The notes below the pieces were generated by a model, which saw only the letters and a program-made list of their open reading frames with translations, made no database searches and was not told where the DNA came from. Below are positions 17,528 through 26,698 of a stretch of DNA of 64,000 nucleotides, piece after piece. Within the stretch, counting starts at the first letter, position 1, and the number at the start of each line of letters is the position of its first letter. The stretch is from Bilophila sp964538355. Its GTDB lineage: Bacteria > Desulfobacterota > Desulfovibrionia > Desulfovibrionales > Desulfovibrionaceae. Location of the stretch: positions 186,001 through 250,000 of the forward strand of contig CAZIFC010000001.1 in NCBI GenBank assembly GCA_964538355.1, written 5' to 3'. The position numbers were made by a program, and so were the translations under genes.

Positions 17528-19198
17528 CTAGCTCTCCAGTGAAGAGGAGCGCGTCACCCTGTTTCTGCCCTGCACCTTTGAAGCGTACAGTGCGGCATCC
17601 GCCTTGCGGATAAGATCTTCCAGCACGTCGGCGGAGGCCCCTTCCGCATCCTGCGGCAACGAAGCCACGCCAAAGCTGACCGTATAGCGGACGGTTTGTC
17701 CCTGATAGGCAACCCTGTTCCCGGCGCAAAGCCTGCGAAGCGTATCAAGCGCGGTGGCGGCATCTTCCTCAACAGTGTGGGGGAACAGGAAAACAAACTC
17801 CTCTCCGCCAAACCGTGCCACGATATCCGCGGAACGGATATTTTCCCGGAAAAGGCGGGCAAGCTCCTGGAGGACAGCATCCCCACACTTATGGCCGTGT
17901 GTGTCATTGATTCTCTTGAAGTAGTCGATATCCGCCATCGCCAACGACAGCGGATGACCGTAGCGCAGGGTGGTATTGATTTCCTGGACAGCCACCTCAT
18001 CGAACTGGCGCCGGTTCCACAGCCCGGTAAGCGCGTCATGCGTGGAGAGCACCTTGAGCTTCTGCACATTGGCCTGAAGGCTGTCCAGCATCTTGTCGAA
18101 GGCTCGCCCGGCAATGATGATTTCCTTGCAGCCTCTCAACTGGCCACACCGCATGTCGGTTTGTCCCTCTTCCGTCCGAAGGGCCACATCAGCCATCTTG
18201 CTGAGGCCGTCGGCAAAGCATTTCTTGCCCACACAGCTCGCTACGATCAGCAGGAAGAACGTGACTCCGAGCAGGGCTGCAAGCTGGAGCACATGCTGCT
18301 GCCGCAGGAAGACATTCCATGAAATATGCTCGTCAAAGACGAGAATGCTCATATAGGGACGTCCCCCCTCCCCCTGATAGAGGGAGGTCATGCTCCCGAT
18401 AAGGCTTTTCCCGTCATCCGAAACGAATTCGAAAACCTGATCCGAGGTGCAACCGTCCGTGTATTGAAAAGCATGGGGCAACAGGGTCTGGCGGATGAAT
18501 TCCGGGGAGAAACTCCTCTTCTTTTGTTCCGGATACAGAAACAGCGTTTTTTGCACCCCATCAAAGAACGCCACCTGGCTACGGTTCTGGCTCAGTATGG
18601 CATCCAGCACATGGTGCTGCTGATCCAGACTGAGCGGCAGCATCAGCAGATAGGAAACCGGCCCGTCATCTTCCGTAGTGACGGGAAAGGTCATAGGCAG
18701 AACAAGCCGCCCGTCCTCAATTTCCAGAGAGTCCCCTATGGCAAAGCCCGACGAGGAAAGGCCCTGCTGGAAATACGCCCGATGCAGAGCCGTATCCCGC
18801 GAAAGAACCCGTGGCTTGCCGTCCAGGATGCTGAAGAGGCTGCTTCCGTCGGTACGGAAGAGGGCTACTCCGGCGTAGTCCTGCTGTATCAGATTGAAAT
18901 GGATCAGAAAGGAGAAAATCTTTTTTGAATTTCCATGCCGGATTGCAGGCGAGCTGCTGAGCGCAAGCAGCAGCGATTCCGCTCCCCGGACAAGTGCCGT
19001 CTGACGCGCCGCCAGCAATTTTGCCGTATTGACCAGCTGTATGCGCTGCATGGTCTGGGCATAGAGCCATTCGGCCCAGATGCTGTGTACCACCACCGGC
19101 AGCATCAACAGAAAAAAGCTGATCACCTGCGCCATAATGGCACCGCGGGCCGACAGCTTGGGCAAAATCGTACTGCAAAGCTGCATCAAATATTTCAT
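17528..19198 (-). CDS. Membrane-bound diguanylate cyclase
   Basis: This 556-residue protein has an N-terminal membrane helix (about residues 20-45), a periplasmic sensor of about 250 residues (Cache-like by position), and a second helix (LAALLGVTFFLLIVAS). A HAMP-like stretch leads to a GGDEF domain. The active site is GGEEF, and an inhibitory RxxD site (RSAD) lies five residues before it, so c-di-GMP synthesis with product inhibition is expected. The ATG at 19198 follows GGAAG. Confidence 0.92.
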   Translation of the reverse strand: MKYLMQLCSTILPKLSARGAIMAQVISFFLLMLPVVVHSIWAEWLYAQTMQRIQLVNTAKLLAARQTALVRGAESLLLALSSSPAIRHGNSKKIFSFLIHFNLIQQDYAGVALFRTDGSSLFSILDGKPRVLSRDTALHRAYFQQGLSSSGFAIGDSLEIEDGRLVLPMTFPVTTEDDGPVSYLLMLPLSLDQQHHVLDAILSQNRSQVAFFDGVQKTLFLYPEQKKRSFSPEFIRQTLLPHAFQYTDGCTSDQVFEFVSDDGKSLIGSMTSLYQGEGGRPYMSILVFDEHISWNVFLRQQHVLQLAALLGVTFFLLIVASCVGKKCFADGLSKMADVALRTEEGQTDMRCGQLRGCKEIIIAGRAFDKMLDSLQANVQKLKVLSTHDALTGLWNRRQFDEVAVQEINTTLRYGHPLSLAMADIDYFKRINDTHGHKCGDAVLQELARLFRENIRSADIVARFGGEEFVFLFPHTVEEDAATALDTLRRLCAGNRVAYQGQTVRYTVSFGVASLPQDAEGASADVLEDLIRKADAALYASKVQGRNRVTRSSSLES

Positions 19199-19313
19199 TG
19201 GTACACTTCCCGAAAAAAATCCTTCTTGCGACAAACGGCACATGGTCAAGGCCTTTCTTCACCATATCCACAGCCTGCCGTCAATAAGAGGTTTTCCCCG
19301 AAAAGTCCTTCTT

Positions 19314-20489
19314 TCAGGGGCGGTTTGCCTTCCGCTCCGCTTCTCTGGAAGAGAACAGGCAAAAAGAATCCAGCAAAATCAATGTGCCTACCCCTACTCC
19401 AACAGCGTAGGCCGCATCCCAATGCCAGCGCATGGTCACAAGGCTGAACAGAAACGGAGAAACACTCTGGCTGAACCGGACAAACGTCTCGCTCACGGCA
19501 AGGATGGCGGCCCGATCACCGGGGGTTCCAAGCAAGGCGACGTTGTCATTCACAATAGGCAGGGACAGCCCCTGCGCTGCCCCAGAAACAAACAGCGGCA
19601 ACGCACAAACCCACAGCCCGGGCATGAGCGGCAAAAAAACCAGCGGCACGGCGTAGCACAGCCCAGCCGCCAGCATGAGCGACCGGAACGACCAGCGCGC
19701 ATGGAGCCGGGCAAGACTGAAGGCCGCCAGATAGGAACCGACGGCAACGAAGGAAAAAACCAGCCCTATGTGCGTAGAAGAAGCCCCATAACGGGCTTCG
19801 GCCATAAGCGGGAAGCAGGTGTTGATAGGCCCGTAAATAGCGCAATAACACAAAAAGGCAAGCGCAAACAGGCCTAGGGCCCGCTTTTCGCGTAGAATGC
19901 CCCCCGTCTGCCGCAGGTACAGCCCCCAGTCCATCGGGCCTTGCGGCTTTTTCAGCTGCACCCAAAGCGACAATGCCGCCACCGGGAGGGCCAGCGTGAA
20001 GACGAGGAAAGGAGCACGCCAAGACCATGCGCCCAGCACGCCCCCTGCTATAGGATAGACAATGGTGCCGAGGCTCGACACCGCCGTCAACCGCCCCATG
20101 ATGCGGGGCAGGTGCTCCTTGTCCACCATGTCCGCGCCAAGGATCGTATAAAGAACCCCGAGCGGACCCGCGCCAATGCCCTGAATGACCCGGCAGGCCA
20201 GCACTTCACTCCATGTCTCCGCGAACAGACACAATATGCCCCCGCCAGCAAAGATCAGCAAGGACGGCAGCAACACCGCCTGCCTCCCGAACCGATCCGA
20301 AAGCACGCCTGCGACAGGCGTCGTCATCGCTTCCGCCAGCGTGAAGCACGCGACCACCATACCCACCTCCGCCAGCGTCAGCTCAAAGGCCTTCGCCATG
20401 ATCGGCAGGACCGGAAGAATCAAGGTCACGCCCATCGCGCTCAGCAGGCGCACTCCGAACAATACGCTCAAGTCTTTTTTTCCCGGCAT
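19314..20489 (-). CDS. Major facilitator superfamily transporter (drug-efflux-like)
   Basis: A 391-residue, 12-helix protein with motif A GVLSDRFGRQAVLL after helix 2 and the helix-5 antiporter-like RVIQGIGAGPLG. Those motifs suggest a proton antiporter that expels small hydrophobic compounds. GGAGG precedes the ATG at 20489. It lies upstream of the cyclase gene on the same strand but 115 bases away, so they need not be co-transcribed. Confidence 0.88.
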   Translation of the reverse strand: MPGKKDLSVLFGVRLLSAMGVTLILPVLPIMAKAFELTLAEVGMVVACFTLAEAMTTPVAGVLSDRFGRQAVLLPSLLIFAGGGILCLFAETWSEVLACRVIQGIGAGPLGVLYTILGADMVDKEHLPRIMGRLTAVSSLGTIVYPIAGGVLGAWSWRAPFLVFTLALPVAALSLWVQLKKPQGPMDWGLYLRQTGGILREKRALGLFALAFLCYCAIYGPINTCFPLMAEARYGASSTHIGLVFSFVAVGSYLAAFSLARLHARWSFRSLMLAAGLCYAVPLVFLPLMPGLWVCALPLFVSGAAQGLSLPIVNDNVALLGTPGDRAAILAVSETFVRFSQSVSPFLFSLVTMRWHWDAAYAVGVGVGTLILLDSFCLFSSREAERKANRP

Positions 20490-20845
20490 GGCCCGCCTCC
20501 GCAGTTGTATCATCTTTTTTCTTTATGCTTGATAAGGACACCATTGTTTCCTTTCTATCACACACAAGATGAAACCATCATTGTTATGCAATCATTATTT
20601 TATAATTATCATAAAAATACTGTTTATACTCATTTCAATAATAAATCTAACCGAATCCAAGCGAGAAAACGCTGTCTATGCATGAGCACGATGATAATAA
20701 ATACATATAGTTTGTATAACATCCTTTATCATTGTTTATAAAAATCGTGGATTGATATCTTTGTTTTGAGCACAGCGTGATGTTCTCGCTATGCGGAACA
20801 ACTATTTATCTAAACGAGTTTCCAATCATCGTTAAGGAGGTCCGT
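20490..20845. promoter_or_regulatory. AT-rich control region of the urease operon
   Basis: About 350 bases without a gene, far more AT-rich than the flanks (20560-20760 especially). A run of NATWAT-like hexamers around 20586-20612 (containing AATCATTATTTTATAATTA) has the look of a Fur-type box. I saw no NikR-type GTATGA-N16-TCATAC site. Several TATAAT-like hexamers are present, so no single promoter can be named. Confidence 0.45.
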
Positions 20846-21148
20846 ATGCACCTTACTCCTCGAGAGCTCGACAAACTCATGATCCACACTCTGGCAGATG
20901 TCGCGCTCAAGCGGAAAGCCAAAGGCTTGAAGCTCAACCATCCCGAGGCAGTGGCAGTGCTCTCCGCCGCCGCGCTTGAAGAGGCCCGCGCCGGGAAGAC
21001 CGTGGAAGAAGTCATGGCCGAAACCCGCAAGCTCCTGACTCGCAACGACGTCATGGAAGGCGTGGTTGAAATGATTCCCACTGTGCAGGTGGAAGCTGTT
21101 TTTACCGACGGCAGCCGCCTCATCACCATCCATAACCCCATCAACTAA
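20846..21148 (+). CDS. ureA: Urease gamma subunit
   Basis: The 100-residue protein matches the family from end to end: HLTPRELDKLMIHTLADVA, LNHPEAVAVLSAA, and TDGSRLITIHNPI at the C terminus. TAAGGAGGT precedes the ATG at 20846. It is the first gene of ureABCEFGD and forms the urease trimer of heterotrimers with UreB and UreC. Confidence 0.97.
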   Translation: MHLTPRELDKLMIHTLADVALKRKAKGLKLNHPEAVAVLSAAALEEARAGKTVEEVMAETRKLLTRNDVMEGVVEMIPTVQVEAVFTDGSRLITIHNPIN

Positions 21149-21161
21149 AGGGGGCACTCTC

Positions 21162-21563
21162 ATGGCCAACACTGTCCAGAATACCAAAGCCCCGGTTGGC
21201 GGCACGATTCTCGCCTCCGATCCGATCCGGTTCAACGAGGGCCGCAAGACTGTCACCCTGAAGGTTCACAACACCGGCGACCGCCCCATTCAGGTCGGCT
21301 CCCACTTCCATTTCTTTGAAGTGAACCGCGCCCTCGAATTCGATCGTTCCGCCGCCTACGGGATGCGCCTGAACATTTCCTCCACCACCGCCATCCGTTT
21401 TGAACCCGGCGACGAGAAAACCGTTTCGCTGGTGTCCATCGGCGGAACGTCCGGCACCTACGGGTTCAACAACCTCGTGGACGGCTGGACCGGCGATGTG
21501 CACGAACGCGTCATCAATGAAGAGCGGGCCGACAAGCTCGGCTTCAAGAACGCCAAACTGTAG
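21162..21563 (+). CDS. ureB: Urease beta subunit
   Basis: This 133-residue protein has the beta-subunit core NTGDRPIQVGSHFHFFEVN, FDRSAAYGMRL, and IRFEPGDEKTVSLV. The gamma and beta chains are separate, as in Klebsiella and unlike Helicobacter UreA. The gene starts 13 bases after ureA stops. Confidence 0.97.
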   Translation: MANTVQNTKAPVGGTILASDPIRFNEGRKTVTLKVHNTGDRPIQVGSHFHFFEVNRALEFDRSAAYGMRLNISSTTAIRFEPGDEKTVSLVSIGGTSGTYGFNNLVDGWTGDVHERVINEERADKLGFKNAKL

Positions 21564-21598
21564 CTCCGCGCCACCGACGCGACTGAAAGGAGTTTGAT

Positions 21599-23317
21599 AT
21601 GCCGACTATTTCTCGTCAGGAACATGCCGCCCTCTTCGGGCCTACCGTAGGGGACAAAATCCGGCTTGGGGATACCGACCTGTATGTTGAAATCGAAAAG
21701 GATCTCCGCCACTACGGTGACGAATCCATGTACGGCGGCGGCAAAACCCTGCGCGGCGGCATGGGCGGCGACGCCCGCCTCTCCCGCGATGCGGGCGTGC
21801 TGGATATCGTCATCACCAACGTGACCGTCATCGACGCCGTTCAGGGGGTCATCAAGGCAGACGTGGGCATCCGCGACGGCAAGATCGTGGGCATCGGCAA
21901 GAGCGGCAACCCGTCCATGATGAACGGCGTGGACCCGGAACTCATCGTTGGCAACGCCACTGACGCCATCACCGGCGAGCACCTTATCCTCACTGCCGGC
22001 GGCATCGACTCCCACGTCCACTACATTTCGCCCCAACAGGGCTACGCGGCCCTGTCCAACGGCGTGACCACCTTCTTCGGCGGCGGCGTCGGCCCCACCG
22101 ACGGAACCAACGGCACGACCATCACCCCCGGTCCCTGGAACATCGCCAAGATGCTCGAGGCCATCGACGAAATGCCCGTCAATATGGGTATTCTCGGCAA
22201 GGGCCACGCCTACAACAAGATTCCGCTGGAGGAACAGATCAAGGCCGGCGCGTGCGGCTTCAAGATCCATGAGGACTGGGGGGCCATGCCCGCCATGATC
22301 CGCGCCGCCCTGAGCGTCGCTGACGACATGGACGTGCAGGTGTCCATCCATACCGACACCCTGAACGAATCCGGCTATGTGGAAGACACCATCGACGCCA
22401 TCGCCGGACGGGTCATCCACACCTACCACACCGAAGGCGCGGGCGGCGGACACGCCCCCGACATCCTGCGGGTTGCCAGCCAGCCCAACGTGCTGCCCAG
22501 CTCCACCAACCCGACCCTGCCCTTCGGCATCAACACCCAGGCAGAACTGTTCGACATGATCATGGTCTGCCACAACCTGAACCCGAACGTGCCTTCCGAC
22601 GTCTCCTTCGCCGAGAGCCGCGTGCGTGCCGAAACCGTAGCCGCCGAAAACGTGCTGCATGACATGGGCGTCATCTCCATGATTTCGAGCGACTCGCAGG
22701 CCATGGGCCGCGTGGGTGAAAACTGGCTCCGCGTGATGCAGACAGCCAACGCCATGAAGGCCGCCCGCGGCAAACTTCCCGAAGATGCCCCCCAGAACGA
22801 CAACTTCCGCGTGCTGCGCTACGTCGCCAAGGTGACGATCAACCCCGCCATCACGCAGGGCGTCAGCCACCTCATCGGTTCCGTGGAAGTGGGCAAGTAC
22901 GCCGACCTCGTGCTGTGGGAACCCCAGTTCTTCGGCGCGAAGCCGAAAATGGTCATCAAGGGCGGCATGATCAGCTGGGCCAACATGGGCGACCCGAACG
23001 CCTCCCTGCCGACGCCCCAGCCGACCTACTACCGCCCGATGTTCGGCGGCATGGGCCTCGCCAGGCCGCGTACCCGCCTCACCTTCATGTCCCAGGCCGC
23101 CGTGGACTGCAACGTCAGGGAAAAGCTCGGCCTGCGCAGCTGTGTGGCCGCGGTCCGCAACATCCGCGGCCTGAACAAGCACGACATGGTGCGTAACGGC
23201 AACCTGCCCAGGATTGAGGTCGATCCCGAAACCTTCGCGGTCAAGGTGGACGGCGTACACGCCACCATCAAGCCCGCCCAGACGGTAGCCCTCGGTCAGC
23301 TGTACTTCTTTAGCTAA
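21599..23317 (+). CDS. ureC: Urease alpha (catalytic) subunit
   Basis: The 572-residue nickel amidohydrolase has all active-site elements: HVHYISP (His139 and His141), the carbamylated lysine in CGFKIHEDWG (Lys222), IHTDTLNE, HTEGAGGGHAPD, the flap Cys in MVCHNL, and Asp in ISSDSQAMGR. The flap reads VCHN where many ureases have VCHH. It hydrolyses urea to ammonia and carbamate in the cytoplasm. AAGGAG precedes the ATG. Confidence 0.98.
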   Translation: MPTISRQEHAALFGPTVGDKIRLGDTDLYVEIEKDLRHYGDESMYGGGKTLRGGMGGDARLSRDAGVLDIVITNVTVIDAVQGVIKADVGIRDGKIVGIGKSGNPSMMNGVDPELIVGNATDAITGEHLILTAGGIDSHVHYISPQQGYAALSNGVTTFFGGGVGPTDGTNGTTITPGPWNIAKMLEAIDEMPVNMGILGKGHAYNKIPLEEQIKAGACGFKIHEDWGAMPAMIRAALSVADDMDVQVSIHTDTLNESGYVEDTIDAIAGRVIHTYHTEGAGGGHAPDILRVASQPNVLPSSTNPTLPFGINTQAELFDMIMVCHNLNPNVPSDVSFAESRVRAETVAAENVLHDMGVISMISSDSQAMGRVGENWLRVMQTANAMKAARGKLPEDAPQNDNFRVLRYVAKVTINPAITQGVSHLIGSVEVGKYADLVLWEPQFFGAKPKMVIKGGMISWANMGDPNASLPTPQPTYYRPMFGGMGLARPRTRLTFMSQAAVDCNVREKLGLRSCVAAVRNIRGLNKHDMVRNGNLPRIEVDPETFAVKVDGVHATIKPAQTVALGQLYFFS

Positions 23318-23523
23318 GGGATATTGGGGGAGGCCCCCTTTCGAAAAAAAGCCCTCCCCCACCCTCGCCCGCAAAAGGTTGTCTAAGGTTGTCTGGCGAG
23401 GGGCCGCGCGACAGAAGTGCGTTCCGGCGAACATTGCCAAGCGATACACGCTTCAGACGCCCTTGGGCTGCCGTTCACGACGGCCTCAAGGGGGGCTGGA
23501 GTCATCCCAAAAAAGGAACTCCC
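23318..23523 (+). repeat. ureC-ureE spacer with hairpin and tandem 10-bp repeat
   Basis: The longest gap among the urease structural and accessory genes. TGGGGGAGG (23325-23333) can pair with CCTCCCCCA (23353-23361), and GGGGG-AGG-CCCCC forms a smaller alternative. AAGGTTGTCT occurs twice in perfect tandem at 23375-23394. The structure could lower expression of the accessory genes relative to ureABC; this is inference. Confidence 0.5.
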
Positions 23524-24201
23524 ATGCAGCTTGTAGAAACCATCCTCGGCAACAGCAGCGATCCGGTGTGGAAAACGAAACTGGCAGACGCCACCCTTGA
23601 TGTCCTTGAGCTGAGCCAGTGGGACGCCCAAAAGAACAGGCTCCGCAAGGAGACCGCGCAAGGAAAGACCATCGCGGTCTCTCTCGACCGGGATGCCTTT
23701 CTCCATGATGGGGACGTGCTCCTGTGGGACGAAAAGGCGAAGGAGGCCGTGGTCTGCCGGATTGACCTGTGCGAAGTGCTGGTCGTGGATCTGGCTGACC
23801 TCCAGAAACTGCCTTCGGATCAGCTGGCAGAGCGGTGCGTCCAGCTTGGGCATGCTCTCGGAAACCAGCATTGGCCCGCCATCGTGCAGGGCGGTTTTGT
23901 GTACGTCCCCCTGGCGGTGAACCGCCTTGTGATGAACTCCGTGATGAAGACCCATCATTTCAAGGATATCACCTACCGCTTCGCCGCGGGTTCCGAAGTG
24001 CTGGACGTACTCGAGCCGGCGCAGGCCCGCAGGCTGTTCGGCGGCACGGAGCGGCCCATGAACGGCGGGCATTCCCACGCCGAGGAAGGGCACGCGCACT
24101 GCTGTGGACACCACCACACGCATGACGGAGACACGCATTGCCATGCCGGGCACACGCACAGCCATGAAGGGCATGGACACACCGGGCATTCCCACAACTG
24201 A
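23524..24201 (+). CDS. ureE: Urease accessory nickel chaperone UreE with histidine-rich tail
   Basis: A 225-residue cytoplasmic metallochaperone. The N-terminal peptide-binding domain contains LRKETAQGKTIAVSLDR and LHDGDVL; the metal domain has LGNQHWPAIVQ, a UreE signature. The last 45 residues hold 17 His and 3 Cys, a Klebsiella-type nickel reservoir. It hands Ni to UreG/UreFD. The ATG at 23524 follows AAGGA. Confidence 0.95.
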   Translation: MQLVETILGNSSDPVWKTKLADATLDVLELSQWDAQKNRLRKETAQGKTIAVSLDRDAFLHDGDVLLWDEKAKEAVVCRIDLCEVLVVDLADLQKLPSDQLAERCVQLGHALGNQHWPAIVQGGFVYVPLAVNRLVMNSVMKTHHFKDITYRFAAGSEVLDVLEPAQARRLFGGTERPMNGGHSHAEEGHAHCCGHHHTHDGDTHCHAGHTHSHEGHGHTGHSHN

Positions 24202-24219
24202 GGCATAGGAGCGTACCCC

Positions 24220-24936
24220 GTGAATACTATCCTCACCCTCTCCCGCATGATGCAGTTCGGTGACTCCATGTTGCCGGTGGGAGGCTTCGCCTTCTCCAAC
24301 GGCCTTGAATCCGCCGTGCAGAAAGGGGCGGTCCATGATGTTGAAACCCTGCGCCAGTATACGCTTTCCGCACTGGAACAGGCCGCAAGGGGCGACGCGG
24401 TGGCCGTGGTCTGGGCGACGCGGGCGGCATTGGCTGGGGAACTGGAAGCCCTGATCCGCATCGACCATGAAGTGCTGTGCCGCAAGCTCAACGAAGAGGC
24501 CCGGCTGATGAGCACGCGCATGGGCAGAAAACTTGCCGAAATGGGCGCGGACATAACCGGAAACATCCTTGTGCTCGGCTGGCGCGACGCCATCAAGGAC
24601 GGCAGGACGCCGGGAACCTACCCTCTCTCCCTTGCCGTGCAGTTTGTGGCGATGGGCTTTTCCACACAGGAAAAGCTCGACGCCGATCAGCTCGATGAGG
24701 TGCTTGTCGTGCACCAGTACGGCGTTGCCATGACCATTCTCAACGCCGCCATGCGCCTGATGCGTATCAGCCACATCGACATGCAGCGCGTGCTCTACAG
24801 CCTGACCCTGGAATTCAACGCCATGTGCCGGACAGCCATGCGGACGCCGCTGGATCAGATGTCCAGCTACGCGCCCATGCTTGACATTCTCGCGGCCAAC
24901 CATGTGCGTGCCCATGTCCGGCTGTTCATGGGTTGA
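24220..24936 (+). CDS. ureF: Urease accessory protein UreF
   Basis: This 238-residue all-helical protein has family motifs near the start (FGDSMLPVGGFAFSNGLE) and PLSLAVQF in the middle. It bridges UreD-bound apo-urease and UreG during nickel insertion. The start is GTG at 24220, with AGGAG a few bases before. It lies 18 bases after ureE. Confidence 0.94.
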   Translation: MNTILTLSRMMQFGDSMLPVGGFAFSNGLESAVQKGAVHDVETLRQYTLSALEQAARGDAVAVVWATRAALAGELEALIRIDHEVLCRKLNEEARLMSTRMGRKLAEMGADITGNILVLGWRDAIKDGRTPGTYPLSLAVQFVAMGFSTQEKLDADQLDEVLVVHQYGVAMTILNAAMRLMRISHIDMQRVLYSLTLEFNAMCRTAMRTPLDQMSSYAPMLDILAANHVRAHVRLFMG

Positions 24937-24985
24937 GCAACGGTTTCGCGATCTTTATCCACCCCTTTCCAACAGGATGTATCCC

Positions 24986-25624
24986 ATGAAGAAAATCACT
25001 CGCATCGGCGTAGGCGGGCCTGTCGGTTCCGGCAAGACGGCAATCATTGAAGCCGTTACCCCCATTCTCATCCGCAGGGGCGTGAAGCCTCTCATCGTCA
25101 CCAACGATGTGGTCACGACCGAAGACGCCAGGCATGTCCAGCGCGAGCTGGCGGGCGTTCTCGACGCCGAAAAAATTGTGGGCGTGGAAACCGGAGCCTG
25201 CCCGCATACCGCCATCCGGGAAGATCCGAGCATGAACCTCGCCGCCGTGGAAGAGCTGGAAAACAAGTTCCCCGACAGCGACGTGATCTTCATCGAGAGC
25301 GGCGGCGACAACCTGACCCTGACCTTCAGCCCTGCGCTGGCGGACTTCTTCATCTATGTCATCGACGTGGCTGCCGGAGACAAGATCCCGCGCAAGAGCG
25401 GGCCTGGCGTGTGCCAGTCCGATATCCTTGTGATCAACAAGGAGGATCTGGCCCCCTATGTGAAGGCCAGCCTTGAGGTCATGGACCGCGACTCCAAAAG
25501 GATGCGCGACGGCAAGCCGTTTATTTTCACCAACTGCATGACCGGCAGGAACATCGAGGAGCTTGCGGACATGATCATCCGTGATGCGCTGTTCGACTTC
25601 AAGCCAGCCGAAAAGACGGCCTAA
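24986..25624 (+). CDS. ureG: Urease accessory GTPase UreG
   Basis: A 212-residue SIMIBI GTPase with P-loop GPVGSGKT, VVTTEDA, the CPHTAIREDPS nickel-binding CPH motif, and ESGGDNL. It supplies the GTP-driven step of nickel delivery to UreC. I chose the ATG at 24986; another in-frame ATG lies three codons earlier and shares the same AGGA. Confidence 0.96.
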   Translation: MKKITRIGVGGPVGSGKTAIIEAVTPILIRRGVKPLIVTNDVVTTEDARHVQRELAGVLDAEKIVGVETGACPHTAIREDPSMNLAAVEELENKFPDSDVIFIESGGDNLTLTFSPALADFFIYVIDVAAGDKIPRKSGPGVCQSDILVINKEDLAPYVKASLEVMDRDSKRMRDGKPFIFTNCMTGRNIEELADMIIRDALFDFKPAEKTA

Positions 25625-25634
25625 GGGGGTTGCC

Positions 25635-26603
25635 ATGAGCCAGCTCAGCAGCCGTTCCCGTACCGAGCGTGCCAGTGCCGCCCTTGTCCGGCTCGGCCTC
25701 GAAGCCCCGGAACTGCGCCCGTATCAGGACGAACCGGCGCAGATGCCCAGCGGCATCGTCGGCAAAACCGGCTACCTGCGCCTTGAGTTCAGCGAACAGG
25801 GTGGCCGCAGCGTCATGTCGTTCATGGATCGCCGGGTTCCCTTCCTCGTACAGCGGGCACTCTATTGGGACGAGGCTCTCCCGGAGATGCCCTGCGTATT
25901 CATCATCACCACGACGGGCTGCGTCCTTCAGGGCGATCGCATGGCCCTGGAAATCGAGGTCGGCAAGGATGCCATCGCGCATGTGACCACACAGTCGGCG
26001 ACCAAGGTGCACATGATGAACGCCAACTACGCCTCGCAGATGCAGGAACTGACCGTCGAGGAGGGGGGGTATCTGGAGTACATGCCCGATCCGCTTATCC
26101 CGCACCGCACTTCGCGCTTTCTCTCGCACACCCGCATCTCCATCGCGGAGACGGGGAGCCTGCTGTACGGCGAAGTCGTGCTTCCGGGACGAAAATACCA
26201 CCACGAAGACGAACTCTTCGGCTTCGACCTCTACTCCTCCACCATCGAGGCGGTCCGGCGCGGAACGGAAGAGCGTCTCTTCGTGGAAAAGTTCATCGTA
26301 GACCCCCGCGCGGCGGAGCTGTCCCGCGTCGGCATCATGGGCGGCTACGAGGTCTTCGGCAACGCCATCCTTCTGACGACACGGGAAAAGGCTCTGGAAG
26401 TTCGCGAAGCCGTCAGCATGGGTGTGGACCCCGCGTCCCGGCTGGCCTGGGGCGCGTCTCTCCTGCCCGGAGAGTGCGGGCTTGTCTTCAAGGCTCTCGG
26501 CATGACCTCGGAATCGGTTCGGGGAATAATCCGGGAATTCTGGCAGATCGCCCGAAAAGCCGTCACAGGGAAGGATCTGCCTCCGGCGTTTCTCTGGCAG
26601 TGA
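25635..26603 (+). CDS. ureD: Urease accessory protein UreD
   Basis: The 322-residue scaffold protein shows the UreD motifs TTGCVLQGDR, TTQSATKVHMM, YLEYMPDPLIPHRTS and LLYGEVVLPGRKYH. It binds apo-urease and channels nickel from UreG through UreF. The start at 25635 follows AAGGGGG. The gene sits last among the accessory genes, whereas Klebsiella has ureD first. Confidence 0.94.
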   Translation: MSQLSSRSRTERASAALVRLGLEAPELRPYQDEPAQMPSGIVGKTGYLRLEFSEQGGRSVMSFMDRRVPFLVQRALYWDEALPEMPCVFIITTTGCVLQGDRMALEIEVGKDAIAHVTTQSATKVHMMNANYASQMQELTVEEGGYLEYMPDPLIPHRTSRFLSHTRISIAETGSLLYGEVVLPGRKYHHEDELFGFDLYSSTIEAVRRGTEERLFVEKFIVDPRAAELSRVGIMGGYEVFGNAILLTTREKALEVREAVSMGVDPASRLAWGASLLPGECGLVFKALGMTSESVRGIIREFWQIARKAVTGKDLPPAFLWQ

Positions 26604-26698
26604 TCCGTTCGGCCGGGATTCCCGCCCTCCCGAAAGAACCACACGTTTCCGCGTCAACCACAGCCTCCCCTTAACCCGGCCTTGCCCCGGAGGGAATC

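Noticed and set aside
21458..23449. Long minus-strand frame (663 codons) opposite ureC
   Set aside because: UreC is certain on the plus strand and the mirror frame is His/Gly/Val-rich without any motif.
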